A stretch of DNA of 35,227 bases, from positions 1-35,227 of the IMG/VR virus record IMGVR_UViG_3300045141_000031; one strand, written 5' to 3'. Positions 15,834-24,348 of this stretch are shown here, one piece after another (position 1 is the stretch's first letter; each line of letters begins with the position of its first letter). Under the pieces are notes generated by a model. The model saw only the letters and a list, made by a program, of their open reading frames with translations, was not told the DNA's origin and ran no database searches. This DNA is from a virus. A program made the position numbers and the translations under genes.

Positions 15834-17014
15834 GCACCTACTCCTACATCAGCTACCCGATTGAGACCAGCCCGCAGGATCTCCTGGACGAGATGGTTGC
15901 GTACATCAAGTCGAAGGCTCCGTCTTGGGTAGAGAACGATGCCAACCTCGACGTATGGATCATGCAGATCGTTGCGTCGCAGGCGGGAGACCTCCGCACG
16001 CTCGCCTCGGATGTCCCTGACTCAATCTTCCGCTACTTCGGGAGCACGCTGCTCGGACTCGCGCCGATTGATGACATCGCCGCCGCGACCGAATCAACTT
16101 GGACGATGAAGGACAACGCAGGGTACACCGTACCGGCCGGGACATTCGTGACGATCCGCGACACGTCCGGGATCGACTATGCATTCCAGACCGAAGTGGA
16201 CACCGTCATCTTTGCCGGTAGCACCGTCGCCGACAACGTCCGTCTGATAGCTGTTCAACCAGGATCGTCTGGATCAGGGCTCGGCACCGTCGGCGGAACT
16301 GTCAACCTGCTCGACACGCTCGACTTCGTAGCGTCTATCACACAAGATGCGATAACGTCAGGCGGCTCGGACGCGGAGACCGCGAGCGACTACAACGACC
16401 GGCTCGCGCGTCACCTGCGTCGCCTCTCGACTCGCCCGATCCTGCCAGTTGACTTTGAGCTTCTGGCGCTCGATATCCCCGGCGTCTACCGGGCCATCGC
16501 GATTGACCTCTACAACCCGGCTGATCATACGACTAACAACCCTCGTATGCTGACCCTCTCCTGCATTGATGAACTGGGTAACAACCTCGACGGAACCACC
16601 AAGGCTCTGATCGACTCGACGGTGCAGGCGAACCGCGAGGTCAACTTCATCTGCAACATCATGGATCCGAACCGTTCGATCATCGATGTCACGTACACCG
16701 CTCTGAAGGTCACGAGCTACGATGCTGCTACGGTACAGGCAAACATCAATGCCGCCATCGCGGACTACCTCAGCCCGGCGAACTGGGGCCGAGATCCTCA
16801 GTACACCGACGCTTCAGCGGCGCAGACGTGGGTTCAGGTTGACAAGGTCTACTACTTTGAGATGGCGCAGTTGATCTCCAACGTCGAAGGTGTGCAGCGG
16901 CTCGTCACTCTCACGATGGGCATCCACGGTGGCTCGCTCGCTTCGGCCGATGTCACTCTCACGACGCCGGCAACTTTGACGTCGGCAGGAACGATTACGG
17001 GAACGGTGACCTAA
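15830..17014 (+). CDS. Baseplate J-like protein
   Basis: A 394-residue protein with the baseplate J layout. The N-terminus has SPQDLLDEMVAYIKSKAP and DANLDVWIMQIVASQAGDL, the middle has the signature YTVPAGTFVTIRDTSG and VRLIAVQPGSSGSGLGTVGG, then TSGGSDAETASDYNDRLARHL and the segment LDIPGVYRAIAIDLYNP. The C-terminal part contains VDVTYTALK-like strands. J proteins form the outer wedge of contractile baseplates and recruit tail protein I and fibres, which are the following genes. It ends in TAATG overlap. Confidence 0.92.
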   Translation: MSTYSYISYPIETSPQDLLDEMVAYIKSKAPSWVENDANLDVWIMQIVASQAGDLRTLASDVPDSIFRYFGSTLLGLAPIDDIAAATESTWTMKDNAGYTVPAGTFVTIRDTSGIDYAFQTEVDTVIFAGSTVADNVRLIAVQPGSSGSGLGTVGGTVNLLDTLDFVASITQDAITSGGSDAETASDYNDRLARHLRRLSTRPILPVDFELLALDIPGVYRAIAIDLYNPADHTTNNPRMLTLSCIDELGNNLDGTTKALIDSTVQANREVNFICNIMDPNRSIIDVTYTALKVTSYDAATVQANINAAIADYLSPANWGRDPQYTDASAAQTWVQVDKVYYFEMAQLISNVEGVQRLVTLTMGIHGGSLASADVTLTTPATLTSAGTITGTVT

Positions 17015-17646
17015 TGCCGTTGCCCTACACGCCCGATACCGTTGCTGCGCGCTTGTACGACGCCCTGGAACCGATCCAGGGGTCCGATCCCGCTACCGGC
17101 TACCATCTCCTCGCTTACACCAGCGGACTGGCTCTCCCGATGGAGGAGGTTTCCGACCTCGCGGAGACCGGGCCAAACGGGGAAGTGGGTTGGTCTTCCA
17201 TCGTTGATATCACTCGCTGCCCTGACAAGGCGCTCGGGTGGCTGGCTCAGTTCATCGGTGTTCAACTGAATCCGGATCTCGACCCTGCCGATCAACGCGC
17301 TCGGATCCAGAGCACGGACGGATGGAACCGAGGGACGCCCTCCGCGATTGCCGGCGCTGCGGCGCAGTACCTGACCGGCGCTAAGCAGGTAGTCATGCGC
17401 GAGCGGTACAACCCCGGCGTCGGAGCGGATCCCTACCATCTCCAAATTTGGACGATTGCTTCGCAGACGCCGAATCCTACTCAGGTACAGAATGCGATCT
17501 TGGCGCAGAAGCCCGCCGGTCTGATCCTGCACTACTCGACTATGGCCGGTCAGGACTTCCAGAAACTCTACACCGACCAGGCTCACTTCCAGCAGGTGTA
17601 CACGACCTACCCGACAATGCAAGACGTTTACCTCGATACGGCTTAG
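17014..17646 (+). CDS. Tail protein I-like baseplate protein
   Basis: A 210-residue protein after baseplate J, the usual order in P2-type and related tails. The text SIVDITRCPDKALGWLAQFIGVQL, RARIQSTDGWNRGTPSAIAGAA and YHLQIWTIASQTPNP with ILAQKPAGLILHYSTM matches the tail protein I family, including the CP...L.WLA...GV and R..I......RGT motifs. It bridges wedge and fibre. A seven-base gap with GGAGGATC separates it from the fibre gene. Confidence 0.85.
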   Translation: MPLPYTPDTVAARLYDALEPIQGSDPATGYHLLAYTSGLALPMEEVSDLAETGPNGEVGWSSIVDITRCPDKALGWLAQFIGVQLNPDLDPADQRARIQSTDGWNRGTPSAIAGAAAQYLTGAKQVVMRERYNPGVGADPYHLQIWTIASQTPNPTQVQNAILAQKPAGLILHYSTMAGQDFQKLYTDQAHFQQVYTTYPTMQDVYLDTA

Positions 17647-17653
17647 GAGGATC

Positions 17654-18925
17654 ATGTCAGACACGACTGTACGCTTTGGCATCGTGGAGCCGTCTGCGGA
17701 TCGCTCCGATCCAGCCGACGTTCCGCTCTACATCCGCAACGCCGTCGGCGCTCTGGAAGCGATGGGAGCGATCTACGGCCAAGGGACGCATGCCGCACGG
17801 CCGATCTCGACCAGCGGCGTTCCTGGCAAGCAGGGACGCCTCTACTACGAGACGGACACCCAACTCCTGTTTTGGGACTACGGCACCGGCTGGGCGCAGA
17901 TCACTTCGACGTATGGTGGCCCTGGAGCCGGAACAATCGGGACGACTGAGCTCGCGGACAACGCTGTCACGAATCCCAAGATGGCGGACAACTCGGTCGG
18001 GAGTGCAGAGATCATCGATGGGACGGTCGGCGCTGCCGAGATCGCCGACGCACTCAAGCCATCGGCCGGTGCGGGGGCAGGAACCGAGTCATTGCGTTCG
18101 CTCGGGACGACAGCGGGGCAGGCAGCAGCCGGCCAGCATACTGCTCAGCATTCACGCACCGGCGCGGATCCGCTCGTGATTGCTACGTTCATCGGTAGCG
18201 GTCTGCTCTCCGCTCGACCGTCAACAGGGCTCGTGCCGGGAATGGTCTACACCGCGACAGACGTGAACGGCGGAACGTCCTCCATGTACAACGGCTCGGC
18301 CTGGGTACCGATGGCCGGGGCGGTATCCGCTACTGGCCTGGCAACTGTCGCTACGTCAGTCGCTGGTCTCGGCACTGGTGTGGCGGGTGCGCAAGGTCTC
18401 CTGCGGCTCGGATCCTCACCATTCAGCTACATTCCTCTCGTTTACGATGCGACGCTCTCGAAATGGGTATCGGAGGAACGGCACTTCCATAACGGTGGTA
18501 CTAACCCGAACAACGACTACTCTCGCGTCGCGCAGCAAATCAATGCAGGGACAGCTGTCTTGCTTGGCCCGGTTATCCCATGGACGAACTACGCGGGAGC
18601 CGGTCTCAAGCTACAGATGCGCTGGATCGTTCTGGTTCAGAACGAGAACGGTTCCAACGGTTACGTTCAGCCATCAATTCAGGCGCTTGCTCAGAATGCG
18701 AGTGCTGGGGCTCGGACGAACGTAGGTGCCGTCATCAACTTCTCCGGCAACTCCATTCAAGTCAAGGGCGATATGGACCCGACGACCTGGCGTGATGTTC
18801 CCGGATCTATCGTGACTACTGACTTCTTGCTTCCGTCCATCGACTTCTCCACGAACGTCTCGCCGGGCAATACGACCTCGGACATACGCGGTTGGACGCT
18901 GATCTACCGCTGGGTGAGCATCTAA
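17654..18925 (+). CDS. Tail fibre/adhesin-like protein
   Basis: A 423-residue protein after tail protein I, the expected site of the receptor-binding fibre. The N-terminal part has [21 protein letters not shown], a phage-fibre collar motif. Residues about 95-135 hold a repeat of type [20 protein letters not shown] and [15 protein letters not shown], typical of elongated fibre shafts, then [12 protein letters not shown]. The C-terminus ([15 protein letters not shown]) is beta-rich and probably the tip. It is preceded by AGGAGGATC and the ATG. Confidence 0.7.
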   Translation: MSDTTVRFGIVEPSADRSDPADVPLYIRNAVGALEAMGAIYGQGTHAARPISTSGVPGKQGRLYYETDTQLLFWDYGTGWAQITSTYGGPGAGTIGTTELADNAVTNPKMADNSVGSAEIIDGTVGAAEIADALKPSAGAGAGTESLRSLGTTAGQAAAGQHTAQHSRTGADPLVIATFIGSGLLSARPSTGLVPGMVYTATDVNGGTSSMYNGSAWVPMAGAVSATGLATVATSVAGLGTGVAGAQGLLRLGSSPFSYIPLVYDATLSKWVSEERHFHNGGTNPNNDYSRVAQQINAGTAVLLGPVIPWTNYAGAGLKLQMRWIVLVQNENGSNGYVQPSIQALAQNASAGARTNVGAVINFSGNSIQVKGDMDPTTWRDVPGSIVTTDFLLPSIDFSTNVSPGNTTSDIRGWTLIYRWVSI

Positions 18926-18929
18926 ACCG

Positions 18930-20522
18930 ATGGTAGTCGTAGTTGATCGTCATGTGGTAATCACTCCGGGAACGATCACCCGCGTAGGCTCGGGTGTTCC
19001 TGACAACACTCTTGGAGATGATGACGATCTCTACGTCGATCACACGTCTGGAATAACCTACTGGCGTCATCTTGGATCCTACGCTGCTTTGCCAGGCGGG
19101 GCTAGTGGCGGCACCGGAGTCTGGCGCAATGGCAACGGTCCTCCGTCCGACACGCTCGGATCGAACGGTGACATGTACCTGGACAACATCACCGGTGACA
19201 TCTACACGAAGTCCGGTGGGCACTACTCCGTTACAGCCAACATCAAGGGACCAGTCGGTGCTACTGGTGCTACTGGACCAACAGGAGCTACGGGATCGCC
19301 GGGCGCGACCGGAGCTACAGGACCTGCAGGTGCAAAGGGTGACAAGGGTGATACCGGAACGCCAGGCGCTACCGGCGCGACCGGCGCTCAAGGTCCAACA
19401 GGTCCAACAGGTCCAGCCTCGACCGTTCCGGGCCCAACAGGTCCAGCGGGGCCGACTGGTCCTCAAGGAACCATTGGTCCGTCCGGCGCAACTGGTCCTA
19501 CGGGCGCAACGGGACCAGCAGGTCCGACCGGCCCAGCTGGCGCAGACTCAACGGTTCCCGGCCCGACCGGGCCTACAGGCGCGACTGGGCCGCAAGGTGT
19601 CAAGGGCGATAAGGGCGACACCGGCACCACTGGCTCGACCGGGCCTGCAGGTCCAACAGGGCCAACCGGTGCAACCGGCTCGCCTGGTGCGACAGGAGCA
19701 ACTGGACCTACTGGCCCGACTGGCCCAGCGGGGCCGGGTGGCGCGAACTCCGCTGGCACATCAATCGCAAGTGCGAATACCGACCTCACCTATCCGGGTG
19801 GCGGCATCGCGATCTACTACTTCCAAGTTTACCCGAATGGCGGTGGAGCGCTGCGCAGCGTCACGCCACCTTCGCAGGGCGGCGCGGCCTTCACCATCGC
19901 GAACTTTGCTAGCAATGGACTGCCCGTCACAATCAACCATTTGCTTGCTGGCGGGGCAGGAGCGCCACTCTGTCTGCTCGATGGTGCTGATCGCGTCCTG
20001 CATGTCAACGAGTCGGTCAGCTTCCAATGGGACGGACAGTTCTGGCGCGAGATTGCGAAGATCACGGCGAGCGCCGCGACCGATCTGCGCTATGACGGAG
20101 CGTACGCCGCAGGATCGTACACCGACGGAGACATTGTTGTTCAGAACGGTGTCGCCTACCTCTGCGTGCGACCGACGACTGCCGCGCCAACTCCCTGGCC
20201 TGCTGTCCAAGTTCAACCTATTGTCAATCAGCAGGTCGGAACGGCATACACCCTGGCGCTTAGCGATATGGACAATATCGTTGAGCTCAACAATGCTGCG
20301 GCGATTGTCCTGACGATTCCGCCGAACTCGACGATGCCATACGTTATCACTCACTCATCTATGATTCTACAGACAGGGGTGGGGCAGGTAACGATTGCGG
20401 CGGGAGCCGGTGTGACGCTCAACGGGACGCCAGGTTTGAAGATTGCTTCGCAATGGGGAGCGGTTACACTCCTCAAGCGTGCGACCGATACCTGGCTCGC
20501 AGTCGGGAACCTGACTCCATGA
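18930..20522 (+). CDS. Collagen-like tail fibre with a CBM-like tip region
   Basis: A 530-residue protein. The N-terminal 105 residues contain two similar display-type units ([42 protein letters not shown]). Residues about 107-271 are Gly-X-Y collagen-like repeats with two STVPGPTGP interruptions. The C-terminal part has a short Y..G.Y..GD.V..NG..Y.C section resembling carbohydrate-binding modules of family 5/12 (about 387-425) and a final segment common in phage head or tail fibres ([29 protein letters not shown]). It probably forms a trimeric adhesin. Which receptor it binds cannot be told. Confidence 0.8.
   Translation: MVVVVDRHVVITPGTITRVGSGVPDNTLGDDDDLYVDHTSGITYWRHLGSYAALPGGASGGTGVWRNGNGPPSDTLGSNGDMYLDNITGDIYTKSGGHYSVTANIKGPVGATGATGPTGATGSPGATGATGPAGAKGDKGDTGTPGATGATGAQGPTGPTGPASTVPGPTGPAGPTGPQGTIGPSGATGPTGATGPAGPTGPAGADSTVPGPTGPTGATGPQGVKGDKGDTGTTGSTGPAGPTGPTGATGSPGATGATGPTGPTGPAGPGGANSAGTSIASANTDLTYPGGGIAIYYFQVYPNGGGALRSVTPPSQGGAAFTIANFASNGLPVTINHLLAGGAGAPLCLLDGADRVLHVNESVSFQWDGQFWREIAKITASAATDLRYDGAYAAGSYTDGDIVVQNGVAYLCVRPTTAAPTPWPAVQVQPIVNQQVGTAYTLALSDMDNIVELNNAAAIVLTIPPNSTMPYVITHSSMILQTGVGQVTIAAGAGVTLNGTPGLKIASQWGAVTLLKRATDTWLAVGNLTP
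19248..19745 (+). repeat. Collagen-like Gly-X-Y repeat region
   Basis: About fifty Gly-X-Y triplets dominated by GPT, GAT and GPA occupy this stretch. Two interruptions (STVPGPTGP) and two copies of KGDKGDTGT break the monotony. At the DNA level many copies share GGTCCAACA- or GGCGCGACC-like triplet blocks. The repeat forms a triple helix in phage fibres and can vary in length by recombination. Confidence 0.9.
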
Positions 20523-20986
20523 TTCCTACCGCCGTTGCTAGCGGAGTGACTGCGTCCGCCTATCCGAAACTGATTGCGGCTAACACGCAGTGGAACACGT
20601 TCAACGTCAACCCGTCTGGTCGTCGCACTTACAACACGAACACGACCTTCGCCTCTCCTTCGTTCACCGACTCGCCTGGTTGGACATGGCCGGCTGGCGG
20701 ACCTCTTGTCTGCCCAGGTTACCAGTTGCAAATGTCTCTTCAAACTGACCGGATCGAAGACGTGATCGCGAACCAGCATGACCATCAGTACGCGCTCGTG
20801 ATCGGCGCGAGCGGTCAGCTATTGACGAACGTCTCGCAGGCCGCAGGGACGAACGTGCAGGGACCTATGACAAACGAGTCTGCTGCTCTCAGCGGCGCGG
20901 TGACATTCCGCGACTTCACTGGCCACTCGGGCGGTACTGCCTTCGTCGGCAACTGTACGCTCCGCTACCAATATGTGAGGAGTTAG
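20519..20986 (+). CDS. Hypothetical fibre-cluster protein
   Basis: A 155-residue protein starting at an ATG that overlaps the previous stop (ATGA); the frame is open further upstream but this start is coupled. It is beta-strand rich with Asn, Thr and Gly ([29 protein letters not shown]-like text near the end) and lacks Cys except two. No family was recognised. Its position between two fibre-like genes suggests an adhesin or fibre accessory. Confidence 0.6.
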   Translation: MIPTAVASGVTASAYPKLIAANTQWNTFNVNPSGRRTYNTNTTFASPSFTDSPGWTWPAGGPLVCPGYQLQMSLQTDRIEDVIANQHDHQYALVIGASGQLLTNVSQAAGTNVQGPMTNESAALSGAVTFRDFTGHSGGTAFVGNCTLRYQYVRS

Positions 20987-22156
20987 ATGAGCGTCCCAGC
21001 ACCTGGAGTTACTGATTGGGTTCCCGTCTGGAACTTGGGAGCTCAACCTCCTCCCGTTCAGGGAGCGATGCAGGTGATCCAGGATCAGATCTTGGGAGCG
21101 GCAGCTTCGCCGATCACGTTCCAGAACATCCCGCAGAACTTTGTCGCGCTGCGGCTCGTGCTCTCGCTGCGCGACACGGCGGCGGGCACCGTGCAGGCAC
21201 CGTACATTCGCTTCAATAACGACAGCGGCAACAACTACTCGCAGCAGGCATTCTCCGCGACCGGCAGCGGTTCGGGCGGCGCAGGTCTGGTGCCGGTGAT
21301 TGCGGAGGGTGTTTCAGGATCGCGGATCGGACGAGCCCCAGCGGCAAGTGCTGTCGCCAACTCGTTCTCGCAGATCGTGATAGACATCTACGACTACACG
21401 AGTGCTCTCAAGCTCAAGACTTTCACCGCGCAATGCGGGTCGAAGGAAGCGGCAAGCGCCGGTATGAACAACGAGACAGACATCGGCGTCTGGTCGTCAG
21501 TCGCGGCGATCAACCGGCTCGACGTGTTCGCCAACGCGACCTTCGCTGCCGGATCACGCGCGACGCTGTTCGGTATCGCCGCTACCAACTTTGTCGTTCC
21601 GGCTGGGCAACCATCTAGCCCTACCATTTTGTTCGATACTGTATTGGCTTCCCCTGCAGCGGTCTTCAATATCGACGGGATCCCGAGCGGCTACCGCTCT
21701 CTCAAGATCCATGCGACCCTGATTCCGGGCGGCACAGACAGGACGTACATCGATGTCGGCTTCCACTGGCATCCGGTCGGTCCAGGCGGCGGTATCTACT
21801 TCTACAACGCGGTCGGCTCGTCACGTATGAGCGGCGCTGTAGGCGGCGGGAATCAGAACGGGACACAGATCCCGATTGGCACCGTTCTAAAATGGGCCGC
21901 TGACGGTATCTTCCCTTGGATGTTCGTGAACATGGATGTCCTAGAGGGATACGATGCAGCGACGCGCCATGGTTGCATATATGACGCGATCTCGCATCAG
22001 GACGTGAACGGAAACACGACCGACATCTCGCTGGTGCGTGGTGGCGCCTACTGGCGGACGAGCGGAACACAGCAGGCAATCACCGGATTTGATTTCACGG
22101 CCAGCACGCAGACGTTCGATACCGGCTCGCGGATTGTCGTAGTAGGAAATCCGTGA
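20987..22156 (+). CDS. Two-domain duplicated fibre-like protein
   Basis: A 389-residue protein with two related halves. The first (about 30-205) begins ILGAAASPITFQNIPQNFVALRLVLSLRD and ends ANATFAAGSRATLFGI. The second (about 212-389) begins VLASPAAVFNIDGIPSGYRSLKIHATL and ends [19 protein letters not shown]. Shared pattern: a strand, F..IP..(F/Y).(A/S)L(R/K), loop, then a closing F..GSR. Such tandem beta-domains occur in phage receptor-binding and decoration proteins. The gene ends in a GTGA overlap with the next start. Confidence 0.65.
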   Translation: MSVPAPGVTDWVPVWNLGAQPPPVQGAMQVIQDQILGAAASPITFQNIPQNFVALRLVLSLRDTAAGTVQAPYIRFNNDSGNNYSQQAFSATGSGSGGAGLVPVIAEGVSGSRIGRAPAASAVANSFSQIVIDIYDYTSALKLKTFTAQCGSKEAASAGMNNETDIGVWSSVAAINRLDVFANATFAAGSRATLFGIAATNFVVPAGQPSSPTILFDTVLASPAAVFNIDGIPSGYRSLKIHATLIPGGTDRTYIDVGFHWHPVGPGGGIYFYNAVGSSRMSGAVGGGNQNGTQIPIGTVLKWAADGIFPWMFVNMDVLEGYDAATRHGCIYDAISHQDVNGNTTDISLVRGGAYWRTSGTQQAITGFDFTASTQTFDTGSRIVVVGNP

Positions 22157-22350
22157 ACACTGACGCAACCCTCCTCGGCGTAGCGGCTTTGGTATCTGCG
22201 TGTGGAGGGATTGTCTCTACCGTTGTCGGCGTCCGGCAGGGCAAGAAGGCCGGTATGGAGGAATGTCAAGAGAAGCTGCGGAAGGTCGAGCGCGAGGCAG
22301 AGGAGCTATCGGATCAACTGCATGAACAGAAGATGAGGAGAATCAAGTGA
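22153..22350 (+). CDS. Small membrane protein with coiled coil
   Basis: A 65-residue protein starting at GTG in a GTGA overlap. Residues about 5-26 are hydrophobic ([21 protein letters not shown]), followed by a basic turn and a highly charged helical tail ([19 protein letters not shown]), probably a coiled coil. The layout is like small phage holins or spanin-like membrane proteins of late cassettes, but the family cannot be named. It is coupled to the next membrane gene by GTGA. Confidence 0.6.
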   Translation: MNTDATLLGVAALVSACGGIVSTVVGVRQGKKAGMEECQEKLRKVEREAEELSDQLHEQKMRRIK

Positions 22351-22730
22351 GACTACCGCCGAGCTACGCAGTCATCATATCCGCCGGGATGGTCCTGGTC
22401 GGAACGTCAGGGTTCTTTGCATCGAAGGCTCTGACCGCCGGTACCGATCCGCCCGCGCGGACGGTCACCGTTGAAGTAGGAACAGGTGAGCAAGGACCAC
22501 CTGGGCCGACGGGCTCCACCGGCGCCCAAGGCCCAAAGGGAGACACCGGCTCGACTGGGCCCGCCTCGACAGTCCCAGGTCCGCAAGGCCCGGTAGGACC
22601 AACTGGTCCACCGGGGCCGGCAGGATCAATCTCTTGTCCGACCGGCTATGAACCGGGCTACCTGGAGATCAAGGCGAAGACGAACACCGAGACGATCTAC
22701 ACCTGCATCCAGTCTGCCGTCCATGGCTGA
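22347..22730 (+). CDS. Membrane-anchored collagen-like protein
   Basis: A 127-residue protein starting at GTG in a GTGA overlap. An N-terminal hydrophobic segment ([20 protein letters not shown]) is a likely membrane anchor or signal, followed by about 45 residues of Gly-X-Y repeat ([19 protein letters not shown], then [17 protein letters not shown]) and a Cys-containing end ([20 protein letters not shown]). The STVPGP module is shared with the fibre gene at 18930-20522. If the hydrophobic segment is an uncleaved anchor the collagen part projects outside the cell. Function unknown. Confidence 0.65.
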   Translation: MRLPPSYAVIISAGMVLVGTSGFFASKALTAGTDPPARTVTVEVGTGEQGPPGPTGSTGAQGPKGDTGSTGPASTVPGPQGPVGPTGPPGPAGSISCPTGYEPGYLEIKAKTNTETIYTCIQSAVHG

Positions 22731-23040
22731 TCTGCCCGATGAACTCCGTCAGCGGACGGCGGCGAACATCGAGGACATGCGCTCCGATGAGGAGTCGGAC
22801 TGGATGCGCAGGATGCTAACTGTCATGGCCAGGAAGTTCCCGGCTGGAACGCTCTCACCTGCGGAGAAGGATGTCCTTCAGATGATCGCGTTCGGTCTAG
22901 AGATACCGCACATAGCCGAGCTACTGCAGAAGCAACCGATGACAGTCAAGCAGCAACTCAAGAACGCGCAGCTAAAGCTGATGGCGAAGAACCGTGCCCA
23001 TGCTATCGCGATAGCTCTGCGGAACGATCTCATTGTCTGA
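22723..23040 (+). CDS. LuxR-type helix-turn-helix protein
   Basis: A 105-residue protein; the ATG at 22723 is inside the end of the previous gene, and the longer upstream frame is rejected as it reads Arg-rich noise. Residues about 43-105 match the LuxR/GerE DNA-binding domain: [57 protein letters not shown]. No receiver or ligand domain is present; the N-terminal 40 residues are acidic and helical. It is probably a transcription factor acting on phage or host promoters, at the end of the late operon. Confidence 0.85.
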   Translation: MADLPDELRQRTAANIEDMRSDEESDWMRRMLTVMARKFPAGTLSPAEKDVLQMIAFGLEIPHIAELLQKQPMTVKQQLKNAQLKLMAKNRAHAIAIALRNDLIV

Positions 23041-23146
23041 CGGCGAGATCGTCCTCTGGGGAGTTCTGATCGGCATCGTGGTCTTCATCATCGTCGCCGC
23101 CGTTCTCTTTGGGCTCAGTCCCGCAGAGCATAGCTTACCCAACTGA
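23033..23146 (+). CDS. Possible 37-residue membrane peptide (TTG start)
   Basis: A short open frame overlapping the LuxR-type gene stop. From a TTG at 23033 it reads [18 protein letters not shown] and then IIVAAVLFGL, ending SPAEHSLPN, a single membrane-spanning helix with polar ends. Coding is supported by the clean hydrophobic block that starts right at the previous stop and by stop/start overlap as in neighbouring genes. Against it are the weak TTG start and poor ribosome site. Its 3' end overlaps the end of the convergent minus-strand gene by about 32 bases. Confidence 0.45.
   Translation: MSDGEIVLWGVLIGIVVFIIVAAVLFGLSPAEHSLPN
23115..23146. other. Convergent end of the two operons
   Basis: The rightward late operon ends at 23040 or, if the small membrane peptide is real, 23146. 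The leftward replication operon ends at 23115. There is no obvious strong stem-loop with a T-run in this stretch. Either termination occurs by other means or the two transcripts overlap here. Confidence 0.5.
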
Positions 23147-23633
23147 TCTCGTTCTCCAGTCGAGACAGCGCCGACTTGCCCCAGCGGAGATCGTCCGCCT
23201 TGAACGCATAGGTCGCGACGAACCTCATCCTGTTGTGAACGGTCGTCGTATGGGCGGGGCCGAACGCCTCCCAGTTCAGATGTATGGCGGCGATCCTGAC
23301 ATCCTCATCGTTCCTGATCTTCGGCTCGGTCGTCCGCCAACCACGGCTCGCTTGAATGAGAGCATGACCTACCCGCCGCGCTCGACGCTTATCGAGCGCC
23401 AACTCATCTCTACTCGCTTCATGACCAAGACGGCGAGGGATACTATTGATCAAGGCGACGATGGCAAAGGCCCGTCCGATCCGTTCCACCTCATAGTCCG
23501 TGATCTCGCGCCGATCCGTCGATTCTGGGAGAACAAGCCCCGAATCGTAGAACCGCTCTAGCGCGGCCCCGCCCCGGCCTGTGAGGGAGCTTGTAAGCTG
23601 TTGTATACGGGCTTCGGGGGTCTCGGGTGGCAC
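23115..23633 (-). CDS. Hypothetical protein at the end of the minus operon
   Basis: A 172-residue protein read leftward from a GTG at 23633, one base after the HNH-gene stop, with a G-rich ribosome site overlapping that stop. It is rich in Arg, Glu and Ala and mostly helical (RIGRAFAIVALINSIPRRLG; DELALDKRRARRVGHALIQ), ending in SALSRLENEISWVSYAL. No family was recognised. Choosing the minus frame over a 150-residue plus frame at the same place is explained under rejected items. It is the last gene before the operons converge. Confidence 0.65.
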   Translation of the reverse strand: MPPETPEARIQQLTSSLTGRGGAALERFYDSGLVLPESTDRREITDYEVERIGRAFAIVALINSIPRRLGHEASRDELALDKRRARRVGHALIQASRGWRTTEPKIRNDEDVRIAAIHLNWEAFGPAHTTTVHNRMRFVATYAFKADDLRWGKSALSRLENEISWVSYALRD

Positions 23634-23634
23634 T

Positions 23635-23952
23635 TTACCTACCCCCGACCCTATTCCAAGCTCTTACAACACCGTACACGCTCGCTTCGGCTTCCCGGAC
23701 TAGCGCCCGGATCCGGTCGTGCCAGACCGTATGACACCCTTTGTGACAGCTATCCAGGTTTGAAGGACGATCATCGAGAGAGTCTTCGTTGATGTGATGA
23801 ACATTTAGCACTTCGGCACCCGTCTTCTCTCTACTCCAAATCTCGTCTCCGCATACAAAACAGGTCCAAGGAGGATCGTCTCCCCAGACGGAGAAGAAGA
23901 CCAACCTAGCTTGGTTAGTGTTCATTCCCCCTCTTCTGATCATATGTCTCAT
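23635..23952 (-). CDS. HNH endonuclease
   Basis: A 105-residue protein starting at an ATG that overlaps the previous stop (ATGA); MNTNQ at residue 10 is an alternative start. It holds the HNH layout: a zinc-binding CFVC (Cys31, Cys34), the beta-beta-alpha core VHHINED (His52, His53), Asn65 in PSNLDSC, and CHKGCH (Cys69, Cys73, His74). HNH nucleases in phages serve as packaging partners, homing enzymes or host-DNA nucleases. Here it sits away from the terminase position, in the replication operon. Catalytic residues look intact. Confidence 0.85.
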   Translation of the reverse strand: MRHMIRRGGMNTNQARLVFFSVWGDDPPWTCFVCGDEIWSREKTGAEVLNVHHINEDSLDDRPSNLDSCHKGCHTVWHDRIRALVREAEASVYGVVRAWNRVGGR

Positions 23953-24158
23953 ACGGCATGCAGTCCCTTCGGACGCCTTGCTGCCAGTTCCCGGCGGATC
24001 CGCTCGCGGTTTGCCGAGAAATCAACCGGGATCTCTCTCAAGAGCAAACCTTCGGCCGTACAGCCGGGGCAGTACTCACCGATGAACGAGATCACCCGGC
24101 AAGTCGGCGTCTCGCACATGAATAGCTTGTGGTGTTCAGCCTTATCACTGAGTGCCAT
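23949..24158 (-). CDS. Small zinc-ribbon-like protein
   Basis: A 69-residue protein. The ATG at 24158 is chosen over an upstream ATG because it lies right after a strong ribosome site (AGAGAGGGAGCT). It carries two Cys pairs, CETPTC and CPGC, separated by about 14 residues, which is a zinc-ribbon pattern, followed by a basic helix (ANRERIRRELAARRPKG). It could bind nucleic acid or a protein partner. No family is named. It is coupled to the HNH gene by ATGA. Confidence 0.65.
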   Translation of the reverse strand: MALSDKAEHHKLFMCETPTCRVISFIGEYCPGCTAEGLLLREIPVDFSANRERIRRELAARRPKGLHAV

Positions 24159-24348
24159 AGCTCCCTCTCTGTCTAGACATACGTTCCTCATGTAGCCGTC
24201 TAGAGCTACCTTTGGCTACGGTACGCAGGAGTGCCTCGGTATCTTTGTACACGAACCAGTAGTCGAGGACATACCCCTGCGCCCGCAGCCTCTCTCTGAC
24301 GATGCGGTTCCGCTCCTTGCGCAACCACTCTCGAACACTACGTGTCAT
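24145..24348 (-). CDS. Small basic protein after ThyX
   Basis: A 67-residue protein starting at an ATG within the ThyX stop (ATGA). The longer frame begins inside ThyX and is unlikely. It is strongly basic (RKERNRIVRERLRAQGYVLD; SSRRLHEERMSRQRG) with a short hydrophobic patch VLDYWFVY. A nucleic-acid-binding role is plausible from charge, but the family is unknown. It overlaps the next gene by 14 bases. Confidence 0.6.
   Translation of the reverse strand: MTRSVREWLRKERNRIVRERLRAQGYVLDYWFVYKDTEALLRTVAKGSSRRLHEERMSRQRGSYGTQ

Noticed and set aside
19248-19745. Possible CRISPR-like repeats
   Set aside because: The repeats are short, imperfect and in frame with a collagen-like protein; there are no constant repeats with unique spacers.
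19072-20313. Alternative plus and minus frames through the collagen repeat
   Set aside because: They are periodic shadows of the Gly-X-Y codons. The true frame is set by the GXY pattern and by the coupled start at 18930.
23109-23561. A 150-codon plus-strand frame opposite the last minus gene
   Set aside because: Its composition is Arg, Pro and Ile noise typical of antisense frames, it would run into the tail of the late operon with no ribosome site, and the minus frame is coupled to the HNH stop with a good G-rich site.
23588-23599. Palindrome AGCTTGTAAGCT as a terminator
   Set aside because: It is only five base pairs, lies inside a coding region, and has no T-run on either side.
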